Assembly (NCBI GenBank): GCA_036927565.1 | Contig: JAYESD010000011.1 | Span: forward strand, 95,703,178 to 95,767,177 | Origin: Tuctoria greenei | Taxonomy: Eukaryota; Streptophyta; Magnoliopsida; Poales; Poaceae | Direction of reading: 5' to 3' | Length of the DNA stretch: 64,000 nucleotides | In this document: piece after piece, positions 43,341-56,385 of the stretch | Position numbering within the stretch: position 1 is the stretch's first letter | How the letters are laid out: each line of letters starts with the position of its first letter | Program-made: the position numbers and the translations under genes | The notes under the pieces: generated by a model | Database searches by the model: none | What the model saw: only the letters and a program-made list of their open reading frames with translations | What the model was told of the DNA's origin: nothing

Positions 43341-44774
43341 TGAATGTGGCCTAGAGGGGGTTGTGAATAGGCTTTTGAAATTTTTCCTAAAACACTTAGC
43401 AAAACTGTTAAAACCAGAATGGTCGGATTAGTCCAGTATGAGTAAGGACTAGTCTGGTGTGTATAAGCACAATTGTCAAATTGAGATCTCTTATATGTTT
43501 CCTTTGAATATTTCACGGTGGAATGTAGTAAATTGTACTAACAATTATAGCAAGTGTTAATGGTTAATGATTTGCACGTGAAATAAAAGAATAACACAAG
43601 TTATAAGTATGATCAAGTCTATGCCCAAGATAGTAATGATAATGAAAAGTATAGATCAAGAGCAAACAAGACAGACAATTTTTATTGAGGTTCGATCTCA
43701 CAAAAGAGATCTACTCCTCATTGAGGAAGCCCACACAGAGCCGGGTCTCTTCCAACCGTTCTCCCTCGTCAAGTCACCACACAGGGCCAACTTGATTCTA
43801 CTATCACGAGTAATCACCAAGTTGGTGGGGCAACCTCACACGCTTAGGGCTCCTACAAGATTACTAACAAAAATAGAGATCATCACACTCCAATAATTAC
43901 ACTATAATCAACAGGAGTGTGTGAGAAATCAAACCCAAGAGCTGATTGTCTATAAGATAGTCACTCTCCCTTTCCCAATTGCCAACTCCCAAAGATTTGA
44001 CTCATAGGGCCTTATAATGTTTGGAGATGAGTGTTTTTGTGCTCTTGGATGCAGTGGCGGCGCTAGTTTTCTTGGATGGTGGTTATGGGGTCGTGGATCA
44101 CCTATTTATAGACATTTAGAAAAGTTACCGTTTGTATCTCGATGCCCGTACTAGTCCGTTATGGATCGAACAAGTCCAGTCGGCTGAGTGATTTATGCTT
44201 GGACAAGTGCAGCACACTAGGAAACCCTAATTTGCGTGAGTGAACCAGACTAGTCCGTTGAGGACCGGACTAGTCCATTTTTGTCCAGAAAGGAAATCGG
44301 ACTAGTCCGCTCAACCACTTGACTAGTCCTCTTTTGGAACTGTTAGAAAATGAACTAGTCCATTATGAAACCGGACTAGTCCTCTTTGTGGTACTGTGAT
44401 AGTAATGGACTAGTTCTTTCTATGGTCGGACTATTCTGCTATTCGTGCATCTTTTATTGTGTTGTATCCCTAATTCTTTTCTCAATGACTTGAGCTCTTG
44501 GGGGTATGTCTGTCATACAAACCCTACACATTTAGGACTGCTTTTGCATCTTTTCTTCACTTGTTTTTTTCCCTTTCTTGATTCTCATGTTTTTACCTTT
44601 TTGCACCTTTTGTTCACTCGTGCTCTTTCCTTTCTTGAAATTTATTTATCTTCTTTTTGTACTTTTAGTTCTAGTCTCCGAAACCTGATCTCATCTCAAC
44701 AAATTATATTAGGATCTCACTTGTTTGTCATTAATCATCCAAAACCCACAAGGGTGTGCCTAGATGCACTTTCA
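43341..44774 (-). repeat. LTR of a SIRE/Maximus-like Copia element (3' LTR in element sense)
   Basis: The plus strand runs TGAATGTGGCCTAG to CTAGATGCACTTTCA, a good inverted match of LTR ends. To its right the minus strand has the polypurine tract AAAAAGGGGGAGAT before the LTR start TGAAAGTGCATC. The left flank is ATTAG, matching the uninterrupted repeat at 49250. CGGACTAGTCC-like motifs occur around 43424-43460 and 44147-44440. Assignment to the SIRE/Maximus type rests on the LTR start and tract sequence as I remember them. Confidence 0.7.
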
Positions 44775-45859
44775 ATCTCCCCCTTTTTGGCGATTGATGA
44801 CAACCATTTTTGAGATTACACAAAGAAGAGTAAAAACTTGATTTTCATAATGTGTGCACATATGAGTAACAAAAAGTTGTCAGCATGAATAGCTTTTCAT
44901 ATATGCACTCTTTATGGTGGGGTGCCTATCGAGTATGTGTGAGCAATAATTGTGATGAACATAAATAACAATATGATGAGCTTAATCAACACTTATTATG
45001 GAGACATGATAATAGGCAAAGTCTTACACAAAGAACAATAGGTCTTACATAACGCATAATAGGACTGAAACATAAAATATTACAAGTTTTTAAAATAGTC
45101 CTCCATGACCAAATAAATCTAAGGATAACGACTATAACAACCTACTCCCCCTAAATCTCTCCCCCTTTGGCATCAAGGCACCAAAAGGGGAAAAACTGAG
45201 AAAAGATACTCGTCATCTTCATCTTCTTGTTCCAAATTTCTCTCACTCTGTGTCCTCTCGCTATCTAGCTCCTCATCAAGATTATCATCATTGTCACTTG
45301 CTTGAGGACCAGTAGATTGAATGGAGGGACCAATACCAAAGAAAGCTAGCTCCTCATCTCTAAGTGTTGGCATCTTAACAAAATCTTCATCTGAATATTC
45401 TAATACTTCTGAAGAGCCAATAGGTGAGATATCGAGCTTCTGGCATATGGAAGTCACATTCTCCTTCACGTATCAGGAGTTCCTCTTCCTTGCCTACCTC
45501 TCATTATTTTTCTTAACCTCCAATTTGCGACAAGAGGTGAATATGGCACGTAGAATTTTCAAAAATGCCGCTGTTGGAGCCTCTTGAGGATGAGCGAGCT
45601 GCGGTAGATGAGGCATCTGCTGGAGTGGCATGAGTGGACCGCTATCTTTTAGAGGTGGATAGTGAAGGAGTTGTAGGAACCTGAGGTCTAAGCTTCGTGT
45701 GAGGAACATCTTTGACAAAATCCAATACTGTGACTATCTCGATCATGAACATAATGTAGGGGCATATCCGCAGGACCGATTTGGAGTGTGAGCAATGTTG
45801 AATATATTATTGTAGATATAATCACACACATCGAATTCTTCATCTCCACCTATTATTTG
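44775..45859 (-). mobile_element. 3' internal remnant of the Copia element
   Basis: It contains a second purine block (minus CCAAAGGGGGAGAGATTTAG near 45165) and remnants of an open frame. At 45718-45173 on the minus strand the pieces LRAIFTSCRKLEVKK and ENVTSICQKLDISPIG are followed by a very acidic tail (SDNDDNLDEELDSE). SIRE-type elements often carry an extra ORF between pol and the 3' LTR, and this could be its end. The element is cut at about 45859. Confidence 0.45.
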
Positions 45860-46544
45860 TGTTGACGGTCCTTAATTTGCAAAATCCAATCGTCAATTCC
45901 CTGCATAAAAGCTATGGATTGGACAACCAACATAGTTGTATGAGTTATTTAATAACTACCTCCACAAGTGTTGGTGAAATTGTTTATTTAGGTGAATTAT
46001 GCCCATAATTAGAGTTATTTACAGGGACCAATCCAAGAAATACACCTTCTGACGAATCAGGCGCAAGCACGAGGATTCTTGGGCCCACTCGAAGGAGAAA
46101 ACCAACTAAACATGAGGGTAATCACCCATACCCATGATGGGCCCCACAAAACAGCCTTCCGGAAGAAAAACACCGTGTTTGGGGACACCAAAAAGTCCGC
46201 CAAAGTGCCAGTTCGGCCGACTAGGTAAATGCGCCAAACGTGGTCAACCGCCATGTGTTGGCTCCTCACGGCTTGGAGATCACAATAGCGACGGATTCCA
46301 TCACTTTTTCTGGCGCCAAATCGACCTTTGGAGGGTATAAATAGGGGGTAGGGGGCTCCCTCACTCTACACACCAAAATCTTGAGTCTAGTACTCCACTC
46401 CAAAGGCGTAGCTTTGCCCAAGCGTTTAGAAAATACGGAGAGAGTGAGAAAGAGGAGGAGGAGGAGGCTCCGGCTTGTGGGGCTTCTTCCACTTAAGGAT
46501 ACGGTTCGGGCTGGTCGAACCCTCTCCACCCTTGTACCTCAACA
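45860..46544 (+). repeat. solo LTR (Gypsy-like)
   Basis: The 685-bp block begins TGTTGACGGTCC and ends TACCTCAACA, with a clear TATAAATAGG box at about 46336. Target duplications do not match (ATTTG and GTTCT). The right flank is the beginning of the Gypsy LTR of the composite unit, so this LTR landed in it and the left side was later rearranged. Confidence 0.65.
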
Positions 46545-47269
46545 GTTCTTTACATCTCAAGTACCAATTTTGTTGTGCGTTTGTCCGCGAGATGGCCTAG
46601 CTACTTGAACAGAGGGTTTATACTTGTTCAAGCAAGATGCCCTACATCTTGTGTGTGTCTCAATCATTTTATGATTATGGGGAAGTTCTTAGAAGCGAGT
46701 CTCTCAGTGGGGAGAATAGCCTTCGGGCCCATTTATAGGCCGCCTGATCATCCCCTGTCTAATAATCATATATACCACATAACTCCTCATAAAGGGGGCA
46801 TGTGTTACAAGGTCACACGTCCACTCCGCATGTCATGTAGAGCGCCTCGAGACAAAGTCGAACCGCGGAATCATTGTCCACCTGCTGCGTTCCTATCTCC
46901 TACCAGCACCACTGTGCGGTGCATGCACACGCACCATGGCATCGGATGTAATGGGGCACCATGCGTCTTAGTCTGCCCTATTACCTATGTCAGGAGGGCA
47001 CTCTAGTGCACTTGCCTTCTGCTTAATGTTGCTGCCTACTCCGAGCGGCATTTGAGGAATTCATTGCTACCATCCCTTGTATTGCCCGGGATCAGGCTCA
47101 GGGACACTGGCTCCCAACCTTGCTAGCTTGGTCCACTGGCAGAGCGTACTTTCGAAACTCGGTCAGGGGTCACATCTCGACTTGTTCATGGTACCAAAGC
47201 ACAGCGGCTGACCCGTTCTCTTTCGTGGTCAGGGAGTAGAACCCATTACTTCCATTCCTACCCTTGACA
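46545..47269 (-). repeat. Gypsy LTR of the composite unit, 5' end on the plus strand interrupted
   Basis: It continues the family of 19085, 50519 and 60855, with the minus-strand TATA sequence near 46732, and ends CCCTTGACA. It contains an extra block of about 55 bp (CACACGCACCATGGC region, about 46920-46975) not present in the 19085 and 60855 copies. Confidence 0.7.
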
Positions 47270-47852
47270 TCGGTCGATTCAAGCATCTATTAAATGCTTG
47301 CCAAATACGATCATTTAAATACGAGAAGGAGATAACCAATGACTAGTTGATCCCAGAAGGCATTCCAAGATAGGAATCATTAAGAGATTCCCTCCAAATC
47401 TCCAGTTTATGCATGACCATTTATTTGATCCCATCTAAAAAATGCACACCAAAATAAATGTAACATCTATTTTTATTAATCTCCTGTCCATAACTCTTGA
47501 TTACACATCCAAGGTACTGCATAGAGCATCAACACTGCTTACATCACTGGGGGCAAAGAAAATGTTATCGTGTGCAAAAAGTAAGTGGGAGAAAGGTGGT
47601 CCAAGGCCCCAAAATTAATTTCAGGTCTCTCTCACGTGTGGAGCCACAATTTAATTACGGCGTCCCGGTCACAATCAGACTGATGGACTCCGCTGATCAT
47701 TCGAAGGATTACATGGTCTTAATAATCATGTGTAGTTATAGTACTGAGTATGGATGTGGGTGTGTGTATACGTCTGTGGATGGTGTGTGAGTTTGTTGAC
47801 ACATGTACGTATACTACAGATGAAACTGATAGAGAGGTGTGAAACCAATGTG
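47270..47852 (+). repeat. composite unit, truncated copy: spacer and start
   Basis: From 47504 (CACATCCAAGG) it follows the start of the unit at 51418 to the GGATGTGGGTGTGTG run near 47750, and is cut by the LTR at about 47853. The hAT-like part is absent. Confidence 0.75.
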
Positions 47853-48990
47853 TGCTGAAGACATTGGCTTTAACGATAAAAGTTTTGAATACTCCCGAAA
47901 CATCTTTTCATTAAGCTCTGACTCAAGGACCGGTTAAGCTTTGGCAAGGTTCGGAGCTTGATTGGAATTGTTCTGCTTTTAACTTGCAATGTTTCGAACT
48001 TGCTTTTTGGATTATGTAAAGTTTGCTTAGTATTCTTTTACTATGTTTTTGGTGTGTTTTGGTGGTTATGACTGATATCATTTTTTTGTGGTTTGCAACA
48101 TGCTTACGTGAGGTTCTCACGTAAGGTGTTGTGGTTTCAGAACTAACGAGAGTCAAGTCGAGGACTTGTGGTTGGAAGTATCGGTTGTTTATTCACGTGC
48201 AGGTGTTGCTTGATTTCAAGACATGAATGGTGACGGGATCCATTGAACTAGTCTTAGGGAGAAGATGAGGTTCAACAACTATGTTCGGGAGAAATTCTGG
48301 TTGAGTTGATCAGGAGGTTGCGCAGCATGTTTGAATAAAAAACAATGCATACGAAGGTATTGTGGACGTCGTTGGAAGATGTTTGCACGTATGCAAGGAG
48401 TGCATGGACGTGGCTACATGGTTTCGAGGCATGATGAAGAGATGTGGACATAAAGAATTGGTCGGAAAGGTCCAACCGGCTAGGTTATGTACTCAGGCTG
48501 CGGCTGAGTCGGGTTTGACTCAAATATGGAAAGATTTGAGCTCGTTATGTTAGGAGTTCATGTGGGTCACGAATTTGGGTTGTTTTAGGAATATGGGATA
48601 CGTTCCGAATGTGTTGGAAGTCTTAAGATTGCTTCTATCTGTGTATAGAAGAGTCTTGAGCAGTTATGGAAAGTTTCGATTTGTGAATTGAGTAGGATTA
48701 GAGTCCTAGTTAGGTTTGGGTTGGCCTATGGGCTGGTTATATAAGTAAGGGAGGCCAGAGCTTGTTGTGCACGACTTTTGGGCTGTTCCTCTTGTGTTCT
48801 AGTGAATAAAATTCGTAGTTGAAAGGAACTTTTGTGCCTTGTTTGTCCGACTTGTTCCAGACAAGTTTTTCTCGTCGAGTTTCTGCACAACACTACCTTG
48901 TTTCACTAGATTTATCATAACTCGAGTTTTACAAATCCAATTGACGTGATTCTTTTTGGGTTTTTTTCACAACTTGATTATATATCATCT
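47853..48990 (+). repeat. LTR of the same family as 20979-22551, truncated
   Basis: This is the reverse-complement copy of the LTR inside the CACTA element, beginning TGCTGAAGACATTGG and with a TATATAAG box at 48738. It ends at about 48990, where the sister copy continues for about 330 bp more. Short frames in it (for example at 48362) have sister frames in the other copy but no coding signature. Confidence 0.65.
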
Positions 48991-48994
48991 GTGA

Positions 48995-49260
48995 AACATG
49001 GTAAATATTTGGAAATTCATAGTAAGTTGTAGAAACATGGTAAAAATATGAAACAAATTTTGTTAGACTCCACATATCCAGCCCCATCCCCTAAATAACT
49101 TTTGGAGCATAAAAAAATATTCTGAGTTTTATCAATAATTTAATTACTCATCTGCATTAGGAAATTAGTTGTGAGAAATCTGTGTCTCCAGAAATTACGT
49201 ATCATACACTAGTATCATCACAAACAATTTCACCTACGTTTGAATGTTGGACCATTAGGA
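48995..49260. repeat. dispersed repeat shared with 43070-43340
   Basis: See 43070. This copy is uninterrupted and reads on into AT-rich DNA (49260-49610) with no recognisable gene. Confidence 0.7.
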
Positions 49261-49610
49261 ATTAATTTACCACCTAGTATTCACTATAAACTCTATGTGG
49301 CTTTAGAAATATTATTCTGGAAAATTCCATTAATAGAGAATTCTGTAAAATCAGTAGGAATTATTTTCCACAGTCTTGTATTTCCAGTGATTTTTCAAAA
49401 TAATTTGACCATTGAATTATTAGAAAAATCTCCTTTTGTGTCTATATGTTTATATGAAAGCCAGAAAAGCATTTTTCTTAAACCAACTAGGATTTAACTC
49501 CATCTTTTAAATAGATTTTAAGAAACCTAGCATAGACTCTCATTCAGTTCCTGCTGCATTTGAACCCATCTTCTGATTCACAAGATTTCCCCATGCGTAT
49601 TCGTATTGGT

Positions 49611-49984
49611 ACAAGACGTGCTTAAGGGTGTGGAGAAGTGAGGTGTGGGACCTGTTTATACATGATGTTCAGTCGGTTCCCGTCACAATTAGCGTGTGAA
49701 GCAGTCTTCACCGCCATTAGTGAGCCACAAAAGAGCGCCACATGTCGTTTGACCACGAAAGGTGCCAAGACCATGTTGGATGAGCTAGGGGTCCGTTGAC
49801 TTATTCTTGTCTCTCCTCGCAGTGTGTTTCCTCTGAGTGACTGATATGTGGGCCCTGATTCCATTCCCGCGTGAATTGGCATCAGGTACCCTCAAATACA
49901 CCTGTGAGTGGGTCCATGGATCTACGGGATGCCACATGTCGTCGCCTGATTGGCGGGGATGTCACTTTTATGATTGTCCACACA
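49611..49984 (-). repeat. partial 1.4-kb LTR of the composite unit
   Basis: It matches the last ~370 bp of 17143-18550 and 58956-60362 and ends before ATTCTCTTC as they do. The first kilobase is missing. Confidence 0.7.
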
Positions 49985-50129
49985 ATTCTCTTCATTCACG
50001 CTATAAAATGCTTGCATGCGCTATCTATCCACGTCTAAGTTGAATTATGTCGAATATGAAAGTGATGTGTGTAAGAAATATTTATTTTGTCACATAATTG
50101 AGTTATATTGACGATCGAAATTGGTATAT

Positions 50130-50518
50130 AAAAACAATCTACACCGGTGCAGTGACGTTGAACTCCGATGCATTATGGGGGACATCTGTGCGTATTCGGT
50201 CATCCCAACATAGGACTATGCTGAACGTTGCTGGCGACATTCGCATCGGGGTTGTCAGTCACCCTGCTTGTCAGAGGCTAGACGACAGGTCTCATGCTGG
50301 AGACCCGAAGAGTTCCAGAATCGCTAGTGAAGAAGTCCAAGTTCCCAAACCTGGTGGTGGAGAAGGGTGGGGTCGACGTCCAGCCCGTCGCTACCGGTGA
50401 TGATGAATTCGAAGTCACCCAAGAGGACCTTGGTGTCGGGCGCGAAGGCCGGGCGTGGTGAAGCCATCTAGGAAGAAGAGAGTTGAACGCACGGCAGTCC
50501 CCTACCTGGTGTGCCAAC
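50130..50518 (-). pseudogene. Gypsy primer-site and gag 5' fragment
   Basis: The minus strand next to the LTR reads GTTGGCACACCAGGTAGGGG, a good match in form to the Tat primer site at 35871. A frame with ASPRPAFAPDTKVLLGDFEF-like sequence follows and stops. It is homologous to 18705-19084 and 60520-60854. Confidence 0.5.
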
Positions 50519-51195
50519 TGTCAATGTTCGTACTTCCAACTTGTACCAATTTCAACGAGCATTTGTCGTCGACAAGGGCAAGCTGCTTGAAAAGAGTGTT
50601 CATACTAGTTCAGACAAGATGCCCTATGTCCTGTGTCTCTTGCTCCTTTGTTCATTATGGGGATGTTCTTACAAGCGAGTGTCTTGTCGGGAGAATGGCT
50701 ATAAGGCCCTTTTATAGGCTGCATGACCATCCACTCTAATCATCCTATATACCCCCTTAGTTGTGTCCTTGGGATAGAGTAAAACCACAGAAGTTGTTCT
50801 CCCGCCTGCTGCGGTCCTGTCTCCTACCAATGCCACAGTGCGGTGCGTGCACACCGACCATAACATTGGATGTGCTGGGGGCACGGTGAATGTCAGTACG
50901 CCCTATTTCCTATGTCAGGAGGGCACCCATGTGCGCTTGCCTTCTAGTTAATGTTGATGCCTACTCTGAGCGGCCTACGATGAATTGATTGCCGCCTGCC
51001 CGTCCATTGCCCGAGATCAAGCTCAGGGACGTTGGCACCTGACCTCTCTAGGTGGGTCCGCTGGCAGAGCGACCTTCTGGCACTCGGTCAGGGGTCACTT
51101 CTCAACTTGGTCATTATACCATAGCATGACCAACGACCCGTTCCCTTATGTGGTCAGGGAGCGGAATGCCGTTACTTCCTTTCCTAACCTTGACA
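50519..51195 (-). repeat. Gypsy LTR of the composite unit
   Basis: The 677-bp block has ends TGTCAATG and CCTTGACA, a perfect six-base inverted match, which is the best view of this family's boundaries. It lies between the gag fragment and the spacer leading into the next unit. Confidence 0.75.
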
Positions 51196-51798
51196 TCAGT
51201 CGATCCAAGCATCCATTAAATACTTTCCAAATACGATCATTCAAATACCAGAAGTTTATAACCGATGATTAATTGATCCTATAAGGCAGTCCAGGTAAAA
51301 GCTTCCCTTGAATCTCCAGTTTCTGCATGACCATTTCTTTGATCACTTTTGAAAAATCGACACCAAAATAAATGAAAGATTTATTTTTATTAATCTTCTG
51401 TCCAGAACCTTTGATTACACATCCAAGGTAGTGCATAGAGCTTCAACACTTCTTACATCACCACGGCCAAAGAAAATGCTATAGTGTGCAAAAAGTATGT
51501 GGGAGAAAGGGGGTCCAAAGTCCCAAAATTAATATCAGGTCTCTCTCTTGTGTGGAGCCACAATGTAAATACGGCATCCCAATCACACAACAGTGTGATG
51601 GATCCTGTTGATCATTCAAAGAACGACATGGTCTTAATAATCATGTGTAGTTATAGTACTGGGTATGGATGTGGGTGTGTGTAGACGTATGTGGATGGTG
51701 TGTGAGTTTGTACACACATGTACGTATACGACAGCTAAAACATATAGAGAGATTTTTTTTAAATAAGATCCTTGGACATTTATACAATCATTAATAAT

Positions 51799-52215
51799 GT
51801 TGATGAACTTGTGTCAATGATCTTTGAAGTTGTTGATGATATTGATGTCTAGAACATTGTTCAGATTATCACGAATGTTGCATCACCATATATGCATGCT
51901 TAAGAGCATGCTGTGCTAAAGAAACATGATTGCATCAACCTCCTCGAGAATATAGCAACACTTGACCAGGTGAGTAGTGTCCTAGTGAAGGCAAGGCACA
52001 TCATAAGAACTATAATTAACCATGCTATGACAATGGAAATGAAAGAATATTTTAGTTCCCGTGGTTAGACCATAAGTAACTGTATCTTGAAATATTTTGC
52101 TATGTTTATCACACTAGGGAAGTTATGGCCCAACAGGGCAATTCTGATGAAGATGTCTACCTCTTTAGAATGGAAAATTCCTCGGACCTAGCTTCTACAA
52201 ATGCATATATGTGAA
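51799..52215 (+). pseudogene. hAT-like transposase fragment
   Basis: It is homologous to 4435-4862: DELVSMIFEVVDDIDV, then CINLLENIATLDQV, VKARHIIRTI, and a frame-changed block with LGKLWPN. The stops are mostly at the same places as in the other copies, which suggests the damage came before the duplication. Confidence 0.6.
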
Positions 52216-54919
52216 ATAAAATAATCTGAAAATGCGCACTAGTGAGCTGCTACAGTTTTGAAGGTTACAGACCCAATTATCACGTGAGCTTACATTAGGC
52301 ACAATAAAAAATGCTATTGGTCAATCCAGAAACTTTGAGGCTGGCACCCATAACTTGGTGGAACAATCGGAGATTAGGAATGCACAAATAATGTGACCTC
52401 TACTTCTGAAAAGTGTTACAGTTGTCAAAGTGAAGAGCACGTATGGTGACCATAAGATTCCATAGAAAAATCTATAACTTTGCTAGTACTTCAACTATAA
52501 CCGCTGTAAGCTACTGTAAAACTTAAATCCCCATCAAACCTTCTGAACCTTAACAATTCATATTTGTACCCATATGTCCACTATAAAGCATATTTGATTT
52601 TATACCAAAACCTACTATGTTTAAATTTCTTTTGCCCTTTGTTTTATGTGAACAACAGAGGGAAGCACTTCCTTCCTAGTTAGGCCTTGAATCATTCTTT
52701 GAGTTATAGAACTTACCTATATTAATTTGCTAAGTGCATATTTATTTTATGGGCTTGATAATCTTGATAGAAATCATGATGAGGGAGATTGATGAGAAGC
52801 ACAACTCCAAAAGGAAGGAAACTAATGGGAAAAGCTGTGATGAGGTCCATTGGAGAAGTTATTAACTAAGTTCTATTTACTTAAATTCCGACTAAAGGCA
52901 AGCTCCAATTTGCATTTATGAAGTTTTGGAAAGTTTTACTTTATATTAAAGTTAATTGATAAGAAGTGTTCTGTGCATTAAGTCAAACTTGGATGACACT
53001 CCACATGGATGACCAAAGAAACCAAGTTGTGTATGGGTACCATGGAACCTCATTGTGCTGATAATGCTATGCTAATGTTATACAGGAATCAGTAGAAGTC
53101 AAGTAGTTGGAATCTTCTCGTGAGAGGACTGGAAACTGGGTCATATAGGAATGGTTTTGAGTTGATTCAAGAAAACTGAAATTGAGACTGGGCAGGATGT
53201 ATATGAAGCCAAAGGCAATAGGGGCATGTGTGTGTAGTTCTGCCTGTGTCGGTCAAGGACAGTGGTGTGTGCCACCCCATTGAGAAAGTTTGAAATGTCA
53301 CGATTGCATACTGGGTATATGAAGCCTAGCAAACTAATGTAATTTATTAACCTCGATGTCCATACTTTTTCGGTCGACTTAGGCTGCTGTCCATAAATAG
53401 AACATTAAGTGGGTAACTTGCTCACGAACATTGTCACATCGATTTGATATGGAGGTGTCTTATGAAAGGTAGCCACATATGACAAGTACTGAAGTACAAA
53501 AGAGGTTCTTCAGAAAGTGTGTATGTGTCCTTTAAGCTGGGTGTTTATTGATTCAAATCACCAACACTTGGGGTTATGGATTGAGTACCGCTTGTTCTCA
53601 AAGTGGCGATGTTGTAAATACCAGAAGCTGGAATTATTTTGAAATGTGATCTTATAAATAATCGTGCAACTTGTACGCAGTGGAGTTAGTGGCACTTAAG
53701 TTTATTTTTCATGAACCATCAACTTGTTGCTAAAAACTGAAAATTAATGAGTCACTTGTAATCAAGTTCGCTTATGCAAATTTCAGCTTTCATTACTAAA
53801 GTTCTTGCATGTAGAGTTTCATGTTCTCTAGGTGAGACAGTTAAGTCTTGCTTAGCCTTATGTTCGCAGTTTCATATTCAAGTGTGTTATGGGTATTAAT
53901 ATGTATGCTTATAATGATATAATGACAGGTTTCCGAATGAGGTGTTACCTCTTCGTGGTATGCAGTCGATACGAAACCCTGCACGCCGGCACAATTCTCT
54001 GTCTTGCTAGTGGGAATCATCCGCGTGCAGGAGTACTTCACTTGTCCATAGTTAGGCTTGAGGGTGTGAGCTATGCTTATTTCCATTTTCATATGTACAT
54101 GTGTTGTACATTATGTTGTAAATAGAACCATCTAGTATAATAAAAACAATATGCACACCATGGAATAACATATTTGATCATACCGGGCTCTTGGGATCTA
54201 CATGTCTAGTCACAACAAGCAAAATACCCGGAAGCTTGTGGACATAACTGCTAGACCCTAAAGCGGTGGCGATGAGCTGCAAACTACAAAGTGCTTGTGC
54301 AGCGACAGCAATGAGCTTGTACGATGCCATGGACAGCGAAAAAGAAGAGATCAAACGAAATCGTGGACATGAGCATGGTAGTTACTAACACATTGTTGAC
54401 CGTGTATGGGATTATTCTTTGCATCGTTCCATGCATGGTGCTTATTGTTTCCTCAATCCAAAGATATTTTACTCTGCAAAGTTCTGTCGTGACCCTGAAA
54501 TCAGTGCTGACATCCCAACCTGTATGAAATGATTGGTAAAAAAACAAGAGGCAATTAATGTTCTTAGCTGACCAGTTGGACCTATGCAAAAGAAGTCATG
54601 TTTGTTTGATTCAGATACAACAGCCCAAGAAGCCATGAAAAATACCTCAAGGTAAAGAAAAGCTACAAATCACTTAACTCCCCTCATGTGGTGGAGGGGG
54701 TTAAGTGAAAAAACGCAACAACCCTAGGATGGAGATCCAATGGTTGAGACTGAATGATTGCATGATTGCACCATAAGTCAGATTGCATACTAGTTATTCC
54801 CGTGTAAATGTATGTGGGTGGTGTGTGAGTTTGTATACAGGTGGATATATACTAGCTGAAACCGATATAGAGGTTTTTTAAAAAAAAGATCCATTGTCAT
54901 TTCTATAACTATTAATGAT

Positions 54920-55590
54920 GTTCATGATCTTGTCTCAATGATATGTGAAGTTTTTGATGATATTGGTGCCCAGAGCATCATTCAGATTGACTGAGTGATG
55001 CGTCACCACGTCTGCATGCTGTAGAGCATGCTGTCCTGAAGAAATATGATCACTTATACTTTATTTACAGTAGGTGCCGACTACTGCATCAACCTTCTCG
55101 AGAATATAGCATCACTTGATCATGTGAAAAATTGTGTCCGAATGACGGCAAGGCACATCATAAGAATTATAATAGCCAAGCCCTAACAATCAAAATGAAG
55201 GAAAATTATATTCCCTGTGGTTGGACCATAAGTAACCGTCTCTTGAAATACGTGGCTATGTTTGTCACACTATATAGGCTAGTGTCGCAGAGGGCAATTC
55301 TGATGGAGATGTTTACCTCTTCCGGATGGATGTCCTGTGACAAAACTTCTACAAATTTGTCAAGACAGATATCTGAAATAATAGAATCTGGAAATTCGCA
55401 CTAGTGAGTTGCTGCTAGCGTTGATGGTTACAGACCCAATTATCAATGTTTTATTGAACCTACAAACTGATAAATGCCCAATCAGTGTCTTCTTTTGCAC
55501 CGTCCATGATATCGTACAACCTAGAGTTACAAGGAGTGGCATACTTCTCAAGTTCAATGTTGAAAATTGTGGAACATTTCGTTCTTCATG
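54920..55590 (+). pseudogene. hAT-like transposase fragment
   Basis: The pieces DYCINLLENIASLDHVKN, TARHIIRIIIAKP-stop, CGWTISNRLLKYVAMFV, SQRAILMEMFTSSGWMSC and MVTDPIINVLLNLQTDK parallel 14281-14940. It is the longest and clearest view of the hAT core in the window. Confidence 0.62.
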
Positions 55591-55992
55591 AAATGCTTTC
55601 TCAAGTGAGCTTACAATTTGCGGAATAAAAAATTGCTAGTGGTTAATACAAAAACTTTGAAGATGGCACTCGAAACATTGGGAGATCAGAAATGCACAAC
55701 CCAGAAATAATAAAATCTCGACTCTCGGAAGTGGTTTGGGATCTAACCGAGATGAAGAAATAAGCGCGGCCAAGATGATGTATAAAAGTGCCAAGGAAGT
55801 TGACTGAATGGTTTCTTGAAAAGTGTAACAACGGACACTTGTACGACTGGTATATATGAAACAAGTTCATCCTAATCTGCTAAAATATACCGCACAGAAA
55901 ATGTAATAAATGGAATTTGCTTGACGACAAATCATGAGACCTGTGGTTCTGAGAAGAGTCGCAGTTGTCAAAGTGAAGAGCACTTACCTATA

Positions 55993-56060
55993 TGTCATCA
56001 GTGTGGCAAGAGATTTAATTAAGAGCACTGATTTATTTTGGTTGCACGCCCAGTAGTCAT
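55993..56060 (+). pseudogene. C2H2-type zinc finger relic
   Basis: CHQCGKRF, then a two-codon insertion with a stop, then STDLFWLHAQ. Its duplicate at 57217 reads CHQCGKMFKSTDSFWLHV without the insertion. Confidence 0.4.
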
Positions 56061-56385
56061 TGCATGAGGAGTACAAGCGCATATGCATGATGTAAGAAAA
56101 GCTTTTTGTAAAGCAGACCTCATACAAAAGAGATCGAGAAGCATGATCTGAAGATTATTCGGAAGGCATCACAATGTTTACAAAAATGTAATGGTAGCTG
56201 GGCGGCAGCTGGAGCATGGTACTAAAGCTACCGATGTGATACACTCAATTACATATGTATGCGAGGATACACTAGATGTGATGGTAGTGCCAGACATATC
56301 GTTAAATCTGTCACAAAAACAGTTGGAGAGGATGCTTTGAAGGAACCAACATCACCACATCCTGTACCACTTTTCAAGTGAACAC

